64,000 bases of DNA from Physcomitrium patens (taxonomy: Eukaryota; Streptophyta; Bryopsida; Funariales; Funariaceae), in contig NC_037253.1 of assembly GCF_000002425.4 (NCBI RefSeq), positions 12,183,145 through 12,247,144 of the forward strand, in the 5' to 3' direction. The notes below the pieces were generated by a model. It was not told the origin of the DNA, ran no database searches, and saw only the letters and a list, made by a program, of their open reading frames with translations. Positions 12,556-23,994 of the stretch are shown here, one piece after another. The stretch's first letter is position 1. Every line of letters starts with the position of its first letter. The translations under genes were made by a program, and so were the position numbers.

Positions 12556-14230
12556 TCAATTCATGAAAATCCTTCTTTGTTATACCAAGAGCTTCCCTCA
12601 AGATAAATTCAATTTTGGTATCCAAATTTTTTTTTTGAAAATACATTTCATATTAGTAGATGTTTCAATATTAAGTTGAAGTTTATAAATAAGATTTTTT
12701 ACTTTTGGCCTTCTTTGAATGTATTTTTTTTTTTTTCTTTTTTTTTTTCCAATGCTTTCTTTTTGCTGAAAAGTTTAATAATTTTTTTTTTCTTGAGTAG
12801 CTCTATTTCTCTTTTTTTTAACTGCAACACCATAAAAACTAGCAACTTATTAATTTCCACTTAAAAATTTCTAATACTCATACCATCAACTAGATCTTCT
12901 CATCAAGTTATTCTTTTAGTAACCTCAACTCAATTCTTTATAGCATTAATTGTTACTGAATTTACAACCTTTACTTTTGTTTGTTTCACTTTTATGGCAT
13001 AAGACTCTACTTCTTTTTTGGATATGTTGCTATTTTTATTAATTTATTCTTCTATTAATTTTTTCATAAATTTTTTTTCAAAATTGATCCTAAAAGATTC
13101 ATCAAAGCTTGAAAGTCTTTTCTTTTCTTCTTTAAAATAAAAAATACCTTCTTTGCCTATTGCTTTATAATTATCACATTTATTGCACTTGTAACTTGGA
13201 CTATTATACTACATATGTCTTTCAATATATCTTTTGAGTCCTTCTAAATATTTGATGTACTAAATTTTTGAGATCTTTTTAATTTTGTCATTTCTATCCT
13301 TAAATCTCTCATACCTTTGATTAATTCCTCTAATGCTTCATTATGAGTGGCCTTGTTCATCTTTTGAGTTGATAAAGAAGTTTTGACAATGGAAACAAGA
13401 TCTAATTGTGCTAGGTAACTTTGAGCCTTGAACTTTTGTTACTTAGCTAAAAATCCAACTACATCCTTTATCTTTCTTCAATCATTAGAAAAGTCATTTT
13501 TAGATGCTCTATTTGTTAAATAAAAGAATATTTTTTTTTTTCAAATCATCATTTGTTTCTTGCAAAAATAACTTAGTTTTCCTTATATTCAACAATTACC
13601 TTTTATAAATTTTTGTATTTGCACAATTACCTTTCATATCTTAGCAATTGGCCAAACTTCTTCTTAAAATTCTTAATTAACTTACTTGGTCTTATTTGAC
13701 ATCTTTTTGTTTAATTTATTCTAAAAATAACTTCTTGATTATTCTTTCTAAATCTTCTTTAAAAAATCCATCATTAAGGCATTCTACAAATTTTTTCTAA
13801 GAAATAGAGTCTTTATGAAATTTTTTTACTCTTTTTCTAATCTCAAGAACAATACTAAGACCAAAAGCAAAGATCATCTTTACTTCTAGAACTTAATATA
13901 CTTTTATCTCATATATGTAAATCCTAAGGAATTTGGTGATGTCTCTCCTTTCAAATTATTCAATTTTATCAATAATAGCTTGCAAGACTTTTGTAGTATC
14001 CTTGCCACACTCTTGAATTTATTATTATTATTCTATGAATTGTGCAAATACAAAAAAAAGTCATTTGAAGCAACTCCTCTTGGAATTCCAAAACTTAAAT
14101 CAACATCCTCCATTATTCCTAGTAGAATAATAAGTGCCTCAAGTCTCTCTCAATTGAAGCACCAATATGTCGTAAAAAAAAAAAAATCTTCAAGAAAATA
14201 TTTGACTTTTAATTGCTACTGATTGCTTTA
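12556..14230 (-). pseudogene. Element E gag region, continuing from 3922
   Basis: Minus-strand reading ends IEFILREALGITKKDFHEL exactly at element A, and the frame resumes as IIDVIKKIKIND at 3917 on the other side. A weak nucleocapsid-like segment (YKCNKCDN) lies at about 13200-13150. The rest is AT-rich and broken by frameshifts. It belongs to the same lineage as gag H at 19.0-19.6 kb. Confidence 0.65.
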
Positions 14231-15325
14231 CTATCATGTTACTTTAGAATATACACAACACTCTATAAATAAAACTCTTTTGTAACTCACTTGCCCTCAT
14301 ATTAACAATTTTTTATTTCATTAAATATTTATAAAAAAAAAAAACATGAAAGAGTAAAACTTCCTTCAATAGTCCCTATATTTTCCTTCATCGAGAATTA
14401 CCACCCTTTCAAAATCCTAAATCTTACTTCAAATCTTAAACTCTAAATTCTACTCTCAAATCTTAAGTCTTAAATCTTAAATTTTAATTCTTTTGTTTTT
14501 TATTTGAATTTTTATATATATTTTTTTAAAAAGAAAAAAAATTGGATTGAAGATTCTAAAAAATTGATACTATCTCACTTTAATGTACCACCAATTTATT
14601 GTTTTTTTTTTTTTTTTTTTGGAGAAGCTATATACCAATCTATCAAAAAGATGGATTTTTAGAAGGTATAAGCATCACACATCATGCTACTATTACAAGA
14701 GATTTCTTATGCTTCCATGCATAGGTAATAAGTGCCTTTGTTATCTAATGTAATTTTCTAATGTAAGCATTGTGGGACCAATCCTCTAAATATCTACAAT
14801 AAATTAATTGAAGATTTTTGGAGAATATTTTTTTTTCTACTCTCCCATGTGCCACCATGGAATTTCAAACCTAGGACCTTCTAAATGCCACCCAAGCACC
14901 TTATCATCCATCTACCTCCATAAGCTCCAAGCTGCCACTTAATATCTAAAGTCTCAATTCTTTCTCCTATAAGCTTGTTGTTTGATTTTTTTTTAAATCT
15001 TTATTTTTTATAAATAATTTTTTTTATGAAATTTTTTATACCTATTTATAGAACTATTAAAAATATATCTACTAAATTTTATATTAAATAGACCTAATAA
15101 TAACTAATTATTCTAAAATCTTTTTTTCATACAATCTTAATTTTTTATTTCTAATAATTATAATACTTTTTATAAATAAGATAATATTCTAAATATACCT
15201 TCATTAATCTTTATAATAGTTAATTAATTAATTAATTTTAATTTCTAATTATTTTTTATTATATTTTATTTAATAAGAAAATACAAACTAGGAACTAATA
15301 TATTTCATAATTCTTATTTAGTGCA
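14231..15325. other. AT-rich interval, no gene seen
   Basis: Contains a poly-T run (14602-14620) and, at 14830-14960, a stretch of somewhat higher complexity. I recognise no coding region or LTR boundary. It may hold the lost left part of element G or the LTR of element E. Confidence 0.5.
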
Positions 15326-16320
15326 TAATACTTATATTGTGCACAAATATGACACAATAAAGTTGATTCTTTGGAAAATTTTCAAATTTGTGGCCTCCAT
15401 CACCACAATATAAGTATAGGCCTTATTGAAATTAATATTTCTTTTCTTTTATTGTAAGGGGTTTTAATTTGCATATCTTCAATTTCAAAGTATAAAAATA
15501 ATATATTTATTGAAGCAAAAAAGTATGAATTTTTAGTGCATTGCTTTGTCAAAGTCTATGAGTGTGGAATTTGATGACATTGAAGTAATTAATTATTATA
15601 CTTCACAGCTTAGTTGATGGTTTCATTGAGTGTTTAAGGATCAGATAATAATAATAATAAATCTTTCACATTGTTCCTTAGTTTTCAATAGAATTGGCTC
15701 ATAAGAGCTTTTTCATTGATATCAAAAGCCAATTACCTAAAATCAAATACATAAATTAATATAAAATATGATCTTTGATATAGTGAATAAATCTTTATTT
15801 TTTTCTATCAAATCTTGTCATATTTTTCAAATACCTTTTCAAATGCTTCTAAAAAAGCTTAAAGTTGTTCAAATTTGGAGATTTCTTTTCAAATGAAGGA
15901 GCAAATTAAGATAAGACTTATCTTATAAGCAAGGTTTCAATTAAATCAACTTATTACTTCTTTGTTGGATGGTGCACAGATTGTAGAAAAGTTACTAATT
16001 GAATTTAGTTAATAATTCCTCAAAACTTTGAGCGTGTGCTATCAAATTTTTTTGAAAGATTAATCTAAGGCTTCTTATGCTCTTAAATAAGTGAATTTTC
16101 TTATTGAAGTATAAGTGCTACTGCCTCTTTAGATATAAAAGCTTAAGGAAGTAATTGCATCATATAGTGAATTCTTTTAAGTCTTACATCACTATGAAAT
16201 CTTGCAAAAAAATCTTTAAATTCCAGTAGTTCTATAAGATAAAGTATTCAGTGTATTCATAATAGCATTTAACTTGAACTAAGTAGACTCAATCGTATTA
16301 ATATTTCTATTTTAAGGTAT
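15326..16320 (-). pseudogene. Element G: gag remnant of a B-type chromovirus
   Basis: Minus-strand reading includes EDMQIKT followed by GLYLYCGDGGHKFENFPKNQ, matching B gag (EDMQINA, then a CCHC knuckle of the same spacing). The last knuckle cysteine has become phenylalanine. The rest of gag extends towards 16320 with frameshifts. Pol is not found to the left. Confidence 0.7.
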
Positions 16321-16477
16321 TTTGAAAGAAAAAAATGGAATATCTAAACAATTTTTACTCACAAGAGGATAATCTATAACCTCTAAAGTACTTAAATGTC
16401 TACAAGAAGAGGGATAATCTACTATCTATTAAGAAGGATCAAGCTCTAATGTTGATAAGAGGGAAATTTCAACAAAT

Positions 16478-16870
16478 TGTGACTAATATACTATATAGTA
16501 GACCAAACAAGAAATTGAACATAAGAATTTCAGCAAGAAAACTAGCATGAACTTGATTAAATCTAACATAAGATCAATATCAAGAGAGGTGAATTAGAAC
16601 TCTAAGAGATGTATTGTCGAGACTAAGGATCTTTTCAACCTCCACTCCAATATATATTAGGTATGAAAAAGCTTCTTGAAAAGTTTTTATAGTGCTTGGA
16701 GATGAAGCAACCCTAAGATCCTTCTAAGACAACTTCTTTAATCTTTTTAGAACTTTTTAGAATCTAATAGAATATTTTAAGATTTTTTTAAAAATTTCTA
16801 AAATATTCTAAAAATCTCTCTTTAATATTTTATTTAAATATTTTTAAAATCTTTTTATTAGATATTTGTA
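16478..16870 (-). repeat. 5' LTR of element G (B family)
   Basis: Homologous to the 392-bp LTR of element B read on the minus strand. The gag-side edge is at 16478; the outer edge near 16870 is approximate. It keeps the TATATATT box (16656-16649, minus strand) and, 32 nt downstream, the 11-mer AGTCTCGACAA (16624-16614). That 11-mer is the exact complement of B's leader site. G's own leader copy at 16475-16465 has decayed to TTGTTGAAATT. Confidence 0.75.
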
Positions 16871-17309
16871 ATACTAAGATGGATTAATAAATGGTTGTAG
16901 ATGAAGCCTCTGATTTTGAAAGAAAAGATACCTATAGATTTTGCTTTAGAAAATAATTACATTTACAATATGTGAAGAAATACAAGTAAAGAAAGTGTGG
17001 TGGAATTAAAGCAAAGAGAAGCAAGGATTTCAAAAGTAAATAGAATATTTAAGGACCAATCAAGAAATATAAAGACAGCCAAAGATGACCAATTATGATC
17101 TAAGAAAAGAGAAGGAATGTTATATATACAAATGCATTTCAAAAATAAGATGGCAAAAATATTAATGTTAAAAGCAATAGATTTAACTAACCAAAAAAAA
17201 TTCCTCTTTATATCTATAAAAGATGCCATCTTAAAGGATCTCAAGGCTACGCTATATTTCAATTGAAGAGATTAAAATAATTAAAAAAAACTTTAATAGA
17301 GATTAATCA

Positions 17310-17340
<31 letters not shown>

Positions 17341-17999
17341 AATTTCATATATTTAAGCTAAGAGATGCTCAATTAAAGAAGAATCAAGAAGATGAAGAGT
17401 AGTTGCAAATAAAACTATGATAAAGATGTAAGAGGGATGATATTTTGTTAAAAATTTAGTTATAATGGTGCATGAGAGGTAACAAATGCTAATAGTTTGT
17501 AGGCAATACATACGTATAAGAAAGGAAGTAGAATAGAAGAATGTAGTGCATATTGATTTATAAAAGCTAAAATCTTATAATACATTTGGTAGAAATCAAT
17601 AGAATTTTTAAATTCAATATATTCCACAAGTTTTCTATGATTCACAAATAATTAATTTAGATGGATATATAGAAAGTATAAATGTAAGATTATGCCTTTA
17701 TAGACTTTACTATTGATAATAAATTTTAATCATATGTATTGGTATCTTTTATAGTCTAAAACTATTCAATAAAGTTATTAATAAAATCATAATGAATGTT
17801 CTCATTTTTAATCTTAAATATATGTATTATGAATTTTTTAAATATAAGCTTTTATTTAATGGTACATTCTTATCAACTAGCCTTATAATAATATTTTTAA
17901 AAAATAGCACGTCATGTTTATCTTCCAAAATTATGTTATAAAAAATGCAACATGCAAACATAATGTCAACAATAATGTTCATATTCTATTGATATCAAG
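16871..17999. other. AT-rich interval, no recognised gene
   Basis: Includes a 27-A run (17311-17337) and open stretches at 17262-16963 and 17645-17460 (minus) whose translations are hydrophobic and match nothing I know. They are probably chance ORFs in AT-rich, decayed transposon DNA. Confidence 0.5.
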
Positions 18000-18845
18000 A
18001 ATTGTGGATGATGTTGAAATAAGTTTGCAATATTTTAAAATAATATTTTAAGATTTATAGCCATCGACTAATTAAATTGAAACAAAAATTTATAAATTTT
18101 TAGTTGATTTGATTTTAAAAAAACTTGCAAAGACTAAAAGCCATTGAACAATGAAATCAAGAGATATTAATACTAGAAGATTGGCATCAAAGTTAGAAAA
18201 AGAAACCAACTAACATTCAAGTGGATTTTGGAGATTATCTTCTTTTTAGTGAATTTAATTTTCTTCAAAAAAAATTTATTTTAAATTAAATAATTAAGAA
18301 GTTTTCAAATTTTGAGCATAAGTTTTTAAATTGAAACAAATTCAAATCTACAGTTAAATTATTAGTTATTTAATTTTTAATTTGTTATTATGATGGTTAA
18401 AAATTAATTTAGAATTTAAGATTTGATTAATATTTCATTAAAATTTGATTTGGGATTTAATATTTTATTTAAGGTTTAGAATTTGATTAAGATTTTATTA
18501 GGATTTATTTAGATTTTATTGAAATTTTATTAAGATTTATTTAGAAATGTATTAATTTTTAATTAGGATTTATTTAAAATTTGGTTAAGATTTGTTTAGA
18601 TTTTACTTAGGATTTACTTGGAATTTATTTAGGATTTTTTTTAGGATTTTTTAAAATTTCTTTTATAATTTTTTTAAAAATACTTTGGAATTTGATTAAG
18701 ATTTGATTTGGATTTTTAAGCTTTAATTTATATTTATTTATAATTCTATTCAAATTGATAGAGCTTTGTTGTTATAATTTCTAATTTATTTTCTACAATC
18801 AAATATCTAGTGCATTCTTGAGTAAGACTTCACATAACCACATAT
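18000..18845 (+). repeat. K1: repeat element with GATTTGATTAG-like satellite core
   Basis: Homologous to the reverse complement of K2 (28202-30030). Both share a unique block (CAACATCCAAG / CTAACATTCAAG, then CTTCTTTTTGGTGAATTT-like), then the decamer tract, then a terminal block (ATCTAGTGCATTC / CCTGATGCATTC). Only the right part of the repeat is recognisable here; the left limit is uncertain. No protein coding capacity is seen. Confidence 0.65.
18420..18735 (+). repeat. Degenerate tandem decamer tract in K1
   Basis: Repeats of a 10-12 bp unit such as AGGATTTATTT and GATTTGATTA, strongly degenerate. It is the inverse-orientation counterpart of 28480-28985. Confidence 0.7.
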
Positions 18846-19029
18846 GAAAGTTTAAAATAGGAGGTCTTGGAATTAATTTATTTTTATGTTGATTTAATAG
18901 AGAAAGAAAGCAAGAAATTTAAAAAAGGAGCTATGAATGGAGCTTTAATTGGAACTTCAAGTAGAATTACAAACAAGACTATAAGTAGAGGTATTAATAG
19001 AAGGTAATTATATATTTTTATTATAGCTC

Positions 19030-19629
19030 TTTAAGCATGTTTTAAGCATTCATTTTATTTATGCAACAACAAGAAGTTAAAGATCACAAAGAGAGCTTGA
19101 TAAACAAATTTTAACAAGCAATTATAAATAAGTATGATCAATTTGAATGAAAGGACATAATAAAGTATTTAAGGTATTTCATTAAAAAAATAAAATTGAG
19201 GTATGTTTTTGAAGAAGAGATAGTTAAATTATTTGAAATAATTTTATTTTAAAAATAAAAAATCATGTCAAGTTAATTATAAGATATTTTAGAGGTTCAT
19301 GAATTTTTTTCAAGCATTGAAGGATGAATACTTTTAAAAAGATAGTAAATGTATTACAAAGAAGATGTTATTTAAATAGATTGAAGATCTAAAAAAGATC
19401 TTTAAGTAATAAAAATATTAAAGGAATTTAAAAGAAAATATTCTTATTTATTAAAAATAAAAAGATAATTATTGGATCTAAGAAAAGTAAAATTATTTCT
19501 TCAAGTTGTTGATATAGGATTAAAAAAAATAAAATTAGAGATTTTTCTTAAAGATATAGAAGAAAACAAAGAATTAATAACAAAGTAGAGAAATATTGAA
19601 AATATTGTAGAATTAATTGATAAAGTAAA
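19030..19629 (+). pseudogene. Element H: E-lineage gypsy gag fragment
   Basis: Plus-strand reading in pieces: KYDQF, IIKYLRYFIKKIKLRYVFEE, and LFLQVVDIGL followed by FLKDIEENKELITK, then IENIVELIDK. This is the gag core of the same gypsy lineage as element E, here on the opposite strand. Many stops are present. It is cut by the copia element at 19630 in the middle of the VELIDK motif; short continuation may exist at 23312-23478. Confidence 0.6.
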
Positions 19630-19963
19630 TGTTAGATAAATAAAAGATATTACCTAATTTAAGTTGCTAATAATTAAAGGACAGCAAAAAGTAATAAGAA
19701 AGTTACAAAGGTGGCGGCTAGGATTTATAGTGGTAGCTAGGTTAAATGGCGGCTAGGATTTTGAGTAACGGCTAGATTAAGTAGAATCTAGGGTTCAGTT
19801 GGATGAAATAAAGATGAATGAAAATAAAATTGAGCGACAATGGATGTAAATTCTATCTATAAATAAAGAGTGTTGGAGGTGAGAGGTATCTCATTCCACA
19901 CTTCTCTTATGTCTAACCTTGGTGATTTTTACTTACTTGTATCTTGCTTATTGTGTTTCTTCA
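19630..19963 (+). repeat. 5' LTR of the copia element
   Basis: Starts TGTTAGATAAATAAAAG and ends TTTCTTCA. It aligns along its length with 22978-23311 (shared GGTGGCGGCT / GGTGGCAGCT and CTCATTC blocks). TATAAATAAA around 19857 is a plausible TATA box. Confidence 0.85.
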
Positions 19964-20173
19964 ATAGGTCATGGGCCCACACACACTTGATTGTGCTTCT
20001 CAAATAAGTTGAAGTTATTTGCTGGTTGTTGCTCTTGTGTGGAATAGATCTTATGGTGTTTACTGATGTTAGGATTTGTATGATCTAATCTTGTGTTTTA
20101 GCTTGTAGAGGTTCTCATTTGGACCTTATAGATCCCTAATATTTATTTAAAGGTTCTTAATTCTTAAGATTGA

Positions 20174-20254
20174 GTGATTAAGATCTTATACAATGACCTT
20201 GATAGTGTCTTTGGTGTTGTGACAGCAAGACTTACTCATGAAGTGACCAAGAAG

Positions 20255-20287
<33 letters not shown>

Positions 20288-20580
20288 CAAAGTGAGGATT
20301 TGGCTCTCTTTTCAAGACAAGGCAAGGAAAATTATTCTAACCAACGTGGCAATACAAGAACTTACTTCATTTGTGGAAAACTAAGACATTTTGCTAGAAA
20401 TTACTACAAGGCTAAGAAATAAGATAGAGAAAGTGCAAAGAATGCTTGTGATGAATATAGAGGTGATGATTATACATTCATGGCAAGTGAAGGTACTTCC
20501 ATGGCTGCCATTTCTAAGTGGATTGTTGATTCGGATGCCACCAAGTACATGATTTCATACAATGTTCATTTGACACTTAT
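20174..20580 (+). pseudogene. Copia gag C-terminus and protease
   Basis: A 30-A run (20255-20284) gives a lysine tract. It is followed by the nucleocapsid knuckle read as YFICGKLRHFARNYY, in which the first and last zinc cysteines are tyrosines (TGY to TAY, a G-to-A change). Then comes protease with SKWIVDSDATKYM, where the active-site DSG is DSD. The N-terminal two thirds of gag are absent. Non-functional. Confidence 0.75.
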
Positions 20581-20624
20581 GAAGAAATTTCAATAGTAAA
20601 TATATTCATGAGACACAACAGCTT

Positions 20625-21170
20625 AATACAAGCTATGAAGGTTGCCGAGAGGGTAAATCAAACTATTGTGGAGATGGTAAGGAGTATGCTTCATGCCCAA
20701 CACCTTAGATATGAGTTTTGAATAGAAGCAGTGGTAAATGCAATGTATACAAGAAATAAGTGTCTTACAAGTGCATTTATATCAATGACTCCGGAAGAAG
20801 CTTGGAGTGGAAGAAAATCTTGTATTTCCCACATGAAGACCTTTAGATGTATAGCATATGCAAAGACACCAGATTGTATGAGATCAAAATTTGATGCAAA
20901 AGGTACAAAATATGTATTTGTTTGATATTGTGAAGGTACAAAGGCTTATAGACTCATGTGTTTGGAGACTAAAAAGTTCATCAAAAGCCATGATGTTGAA
21001 TTTTTGGAGCACAAGAGTGCTTGTGAGCACTTAGAAATGTGTCCAAATAGAAGTAATAATGTATTTGTGGATACATCTTCAAATTCAGCAAAAAAAGAAG
21101 AAGGTGAAGACAATGATGGTTGTAAAGGTAGAAATGAAGATGAAGACGCAAAGAAGATAGACAATTAGGC
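20625..21170 (+). pseudogene. Copia integrase C-terminal part
   Basis: Reads AERVNQTIVEMVRSML, then SMTPEEAWSGRKSCISHMKTF and VYCEGTKAYRL-like motifs with stops, typical of copia integrase after the catalytic core. Directly upstream the protease tail (IFMRHNSLIQAM) is fused to AERVNQ, so the zinc-binding and DDE regions were deleted. An acidic linker follows (NSAKKEEGEDNDG). Confidence 0.8.
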
Positions 21171-21434
21171 CTTTAAAAATGATAAGACTAGTAATGAAGA
21201 GCATGAAGATGTTGATGATGATGGTAATGAGGATTATCAATCTTTGAATGAAAAAAGACTATTTATATAAAAAAAAAATGTTGGAAGAGACCATGAAATG
21301 CAACAAGTTGAGTCTTCTTCAAATAAAAGGAGATATGCTTTGAGAGATAGAAAAAACATGGCAAATAGTAGAAGAATCACATCTTTCCTCAAGTATGTGA
21401 AGAACATGCCAATGTTGCTTTTCTTGTTGATTCG

Positions 21435-22951
21435 TTGAGTTTTTATGATGCAATTAAGTCTACAGATGCTTTGAAGTGGGAGAAAGCCATAGAAGAAGAG
21501 TATCAATCAATCATGGACAATGAAACATGGGAATTGACTCAACTTCCACTAAATCAAACTTCAATTGGTTGTAAGTGGGTGTGTAGAATAAAGAAGGATG
21601 CAATAGACAATGTTATGAGGTATAAGGCAAGATTGGTTGCCAAAGGCTATTCACAAGTTTTTGGTATTGATTTCAATGAGACATTTGCTCCCATGGCCAA
21701 ATTCACCACTATTAGAACCATTGTAGCAATTGAAACAACAATAGATTTAGAGATGCATCAAATGGATGTGAAGACAGCTTTTTTGAATAGAGAGTTGAAA
21801 GAAGACATCTACATGGATCAACCTCAAGGATTTGTTGAAGAAGGTAAGCAACACCTTGTTTGTAAGTTGAAAAAATCTTTGTATAGATTCAAGCAATCAC
21901 TAAGGATATGGTTCCAATGCATTGACATATTCTTTGTGAATGAGGGATTTGTCAGAAATAAAGGTGATCATTCCATGTATGTGATGCAATCAAAATTCTT
22001 CTTGTTGATTTTTATTATTTATGTTGATGATTTAATCATCTTAAACTACACCTTGAAAAAGATGGATTGATTGAAGGCAAAGTTAGCTAAAGAATTTGAG
22101 ATGAGTGTTTTGGAAGAGCTCCAATATTACTTAAGAGTAGAATTTGTGAGAGATCAAGCTAAGAAGATCATTACATTAAGCCAAAAGAAGTATATTGAAG
22201 AAGTGTTGAAACGATTCAACATATTGTAAGTCTATTGGAACACCATTGGAGGCCAATATGAAGTTGATGAAGTTCACGGATGAAGAATTGAAAGATGTTC
22301 TATACAAGGCAGCAGTAGGCAATGGTTGGTACAAGCATGGATCTTGCATATGCGATGAGTGTTGTGAGTCAACACATGTTAAAGGCTAGACCAATCCATT
22401 GGGCAATCAATAAGAGGATCTTGAGGTATTTAAAAGGTACTTTAAATGTCAAATTGTGCCTTGGAGGTGATAATATTGCATTGCATGGTTATTGTGATGC
22501 GGATTGGATTGGAGATACAAATGATAGAAGGTCAATAATGGGATATATATTTTTTGTTAGAATGGGAGCAATTTCATGGAATTGCAAGAGACAACCAACA
22601 ATTGCAAGGTCTACAATGGAAGCAGTGTACATGGCAGCAAGTCATAGTGTAATGGAGGCAATATGACCAAGACAAATTTTAGAAGACATTGGACTTGTGT
22701 AATTGGAAGTAAATTCAATGAAGTGTTACAATCAAGGATGCCTTGTCTTTACAAAGAATCCAAAGTATCATTCAAGGACAAAGTATATTAACATTCAATA
22801 TTACTTCATACAAAAAAAAAATGAAATCGAAGTGATTGACATGAGGTATTGTGCAACACAAGACATGCTTGCTGATTTGCTTACAAAAGCATTGGTGAAG
22901 GATAAATATTACAAATTGACAAAGGTATTAGGTTTAGAAGCCTTTAATTAA
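21435..22951 (+). pseudogene. Copia reverse transcriptase and RNase H
   Basis: Long open segments at 21435-22070, 22322-22666 and 22703-22951 give RT motifs (KWEKAIEEEYQSIMDNETWE, VAKGYSQVFGIDFNETFAP, MDVKTAFLN, active site YVDDLIIL) and RNase H (HGYCDADWIGD, then ARSTMEAVYMA). Stops and frameshifts at about 22068, 22230 and 22664 break the chain. It is the best preserved part of this element. Confidence 0.88.
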
Positions 22952-22977
22952 TAGCAAAGTAGGAATAATAAAGTAAA

Positions 22978-23311
22978 AGTTGGACAAATAATAGATATTA
23001 CTTAACGTAAGTTGCTAGTAGTTAAAAGGTAGCAAAAGATAATAGAAAAGTTACCAAGGTGGCAGCTATGGTTTATAGTGGCAGTTAGATTAAGTAACAG
23101 CTAGAGTTTGGAGTTGTGATTAGGTTGAGTAGAATCTAAGGTTTAATTGGATGAAGTAAAGATGAATGAGAATGAAGTTGAGCCACAATGGATGCAAACT
23201 CTACCTATAAATAAAAGATATTGGAAGTGACAAATATCTCATTCTACACTTCTCTTGTGTCTAATCTTGCTCATTTCTATTTATTTGTGTCTTGTTTATT
23301 ATATTTCTTCA
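22978..23311 (+). repeat. 3' LTR of the copia element
   Basis: 334 bp, aligned with 19630-19963. The initial T is mutated to A. Confidence 0.8.
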
Positions 23312-23609
23312 ATATTATTTATAAAATAAGAAAGAAAGAAAGATAAGATTAGTATTCTAAAAGTAGTATAAGTATCTAAAATAAAAATATATATTACACA
23401 ACCAACAATAAATATTATCTAACTTTCAATGTCTATATCAAAAAAAATATATATATATATGAAAGTTGAAAACATTATTGTAAAAGATAAGAACTCAATA
23501 AATGCAAATAAATAATTGAGTCATTTTTTTTAAATAAAAATGATAGAAAAAAATAATAAATATGTATATTCAATAAGAAAGTAGAATGGTGTTAGGGACA
23601 TAATCTTTA

Positions 23610-23776
23610 GAACCTTCTAGAGACAAGTTTCTAGAACCTTCTAGAAGCAAGTCTCTGGAACCTTCTAGAAGCTTTTTAATTAGTAGAAGATATTAGGGAC
23701 ATAGTCCTTAGAACCTTCTAGAGATAAGTTTCTAGAACCTTCTAGAAGTAAGTCTCTAGAACCTTCTAGAAGCTTC
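23610..23776 (+). promoter_or_regulatory. Heat-shock element array in the B LTR
   Basis: Alternating GAA/TTC units spaced by 2 nt, the binding pattern of plant heat-shock factors. Four-unit perfect arrays are at 23629-23646 (TTCTAGAACCTTCTAGAA), 23730-23747 (same 18-mer) and 23759-23776 (GAACCTTCTAGAAGCTTC). Three-unit arrays are at 23610-23622, 23658-23670 and 23711-23723. All lie 40-210 bp upstream of the TATA box. Heat response is inferred, not shown. Confidence 0.7.
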
Positions 23777-23849
23777 TTACTTGGTAGAAGTTGCTTGAGA
23801 AGCTTTCTAAATAGAAGTATATATTGGAATCGAGGCTGAAGAGTTCTTC

Positions 23850-23860
23850 AGTCTTGACAA
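23850..23860 (+). promoter_or_regulatory. Predicted mRNA 5' end and self-primer of element B
   Basis: AGTCTTGACAA begins at a CA step 32 nt after the first T of the TATA box. It pairs with the leader site 23984-23994 at 10 of 11 positions. The 3' LTR copy (27936-27946) reads AGTCGCGACAA, also 10 of 11, with a different mismatch. Related element G keeps the fully complementary AGTCTCGACAA. Confidence 0.55.
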
Positions 23861-23983
23861 CACATCTCTTGGAACTCTAGCTCACCTCTCTGGTGTTGTT
23901 CTCATCTGATTAATCTAGTTCTTGGTAGTTCTTCTTGAACTTCTTGTTAGATCTCGAGTCTGTATTTCTATGTCCGTGACAGT

Positions 23984-23994
23984 TTGTCGAGACT
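23984..23994 (+). promoter_or_regulatory. Candidate self-primer binding site of element B
   Basis: TTGTCGAGACT, 2 nt after the 5' LTR. It is the complement of AGTCTCGACAA at the predicted start of the B-family mRNA. A TATCAGAGC motif resembling a tRNA-iMet site lies about 25 nt further on, but lacks the TGG that would pair with the tRNA CCA end. Confidence 0.6.

Larger units (their letters stand above)
19630..23311 (+). mobile_element. Ty1/copia element, internally deleted
   Basis: Paired LTRs of 334 bp (19630-19963 and 22978-23311) bracket copia-order domains: nucleocapsid knuckle, protease, integrase C-terminus, RT, RNase H. The gag N-terminus and the integrase zinc and catalytic core are missing, giving 3.7 kb where full elements usually exceed 4.5 kb. 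Several stops are present. No clear target duplication was found (GTAAA versus ATATT). Confidence 0.9.
23590..23981 (+). repeat. 5' LTR of element B with a 101-bp internal duplication
   Basis: TGTTAGGGACATA at 23590 is repeated as TATTAGGGACATA at 23691. The two 101-bp units each carry clustered heat-shock elements, so the promoter part is duplicated. The TATA box TATATATT is at 23818-23825. Ends are TG...CA. Confidence 0.92.

Noticed and set aside
16963..17262. 99-aa hydrophobic ORF, minus strand
   Set aside because: Composition is what AT-rich DNA gives in this frame; no homologous motif or context.
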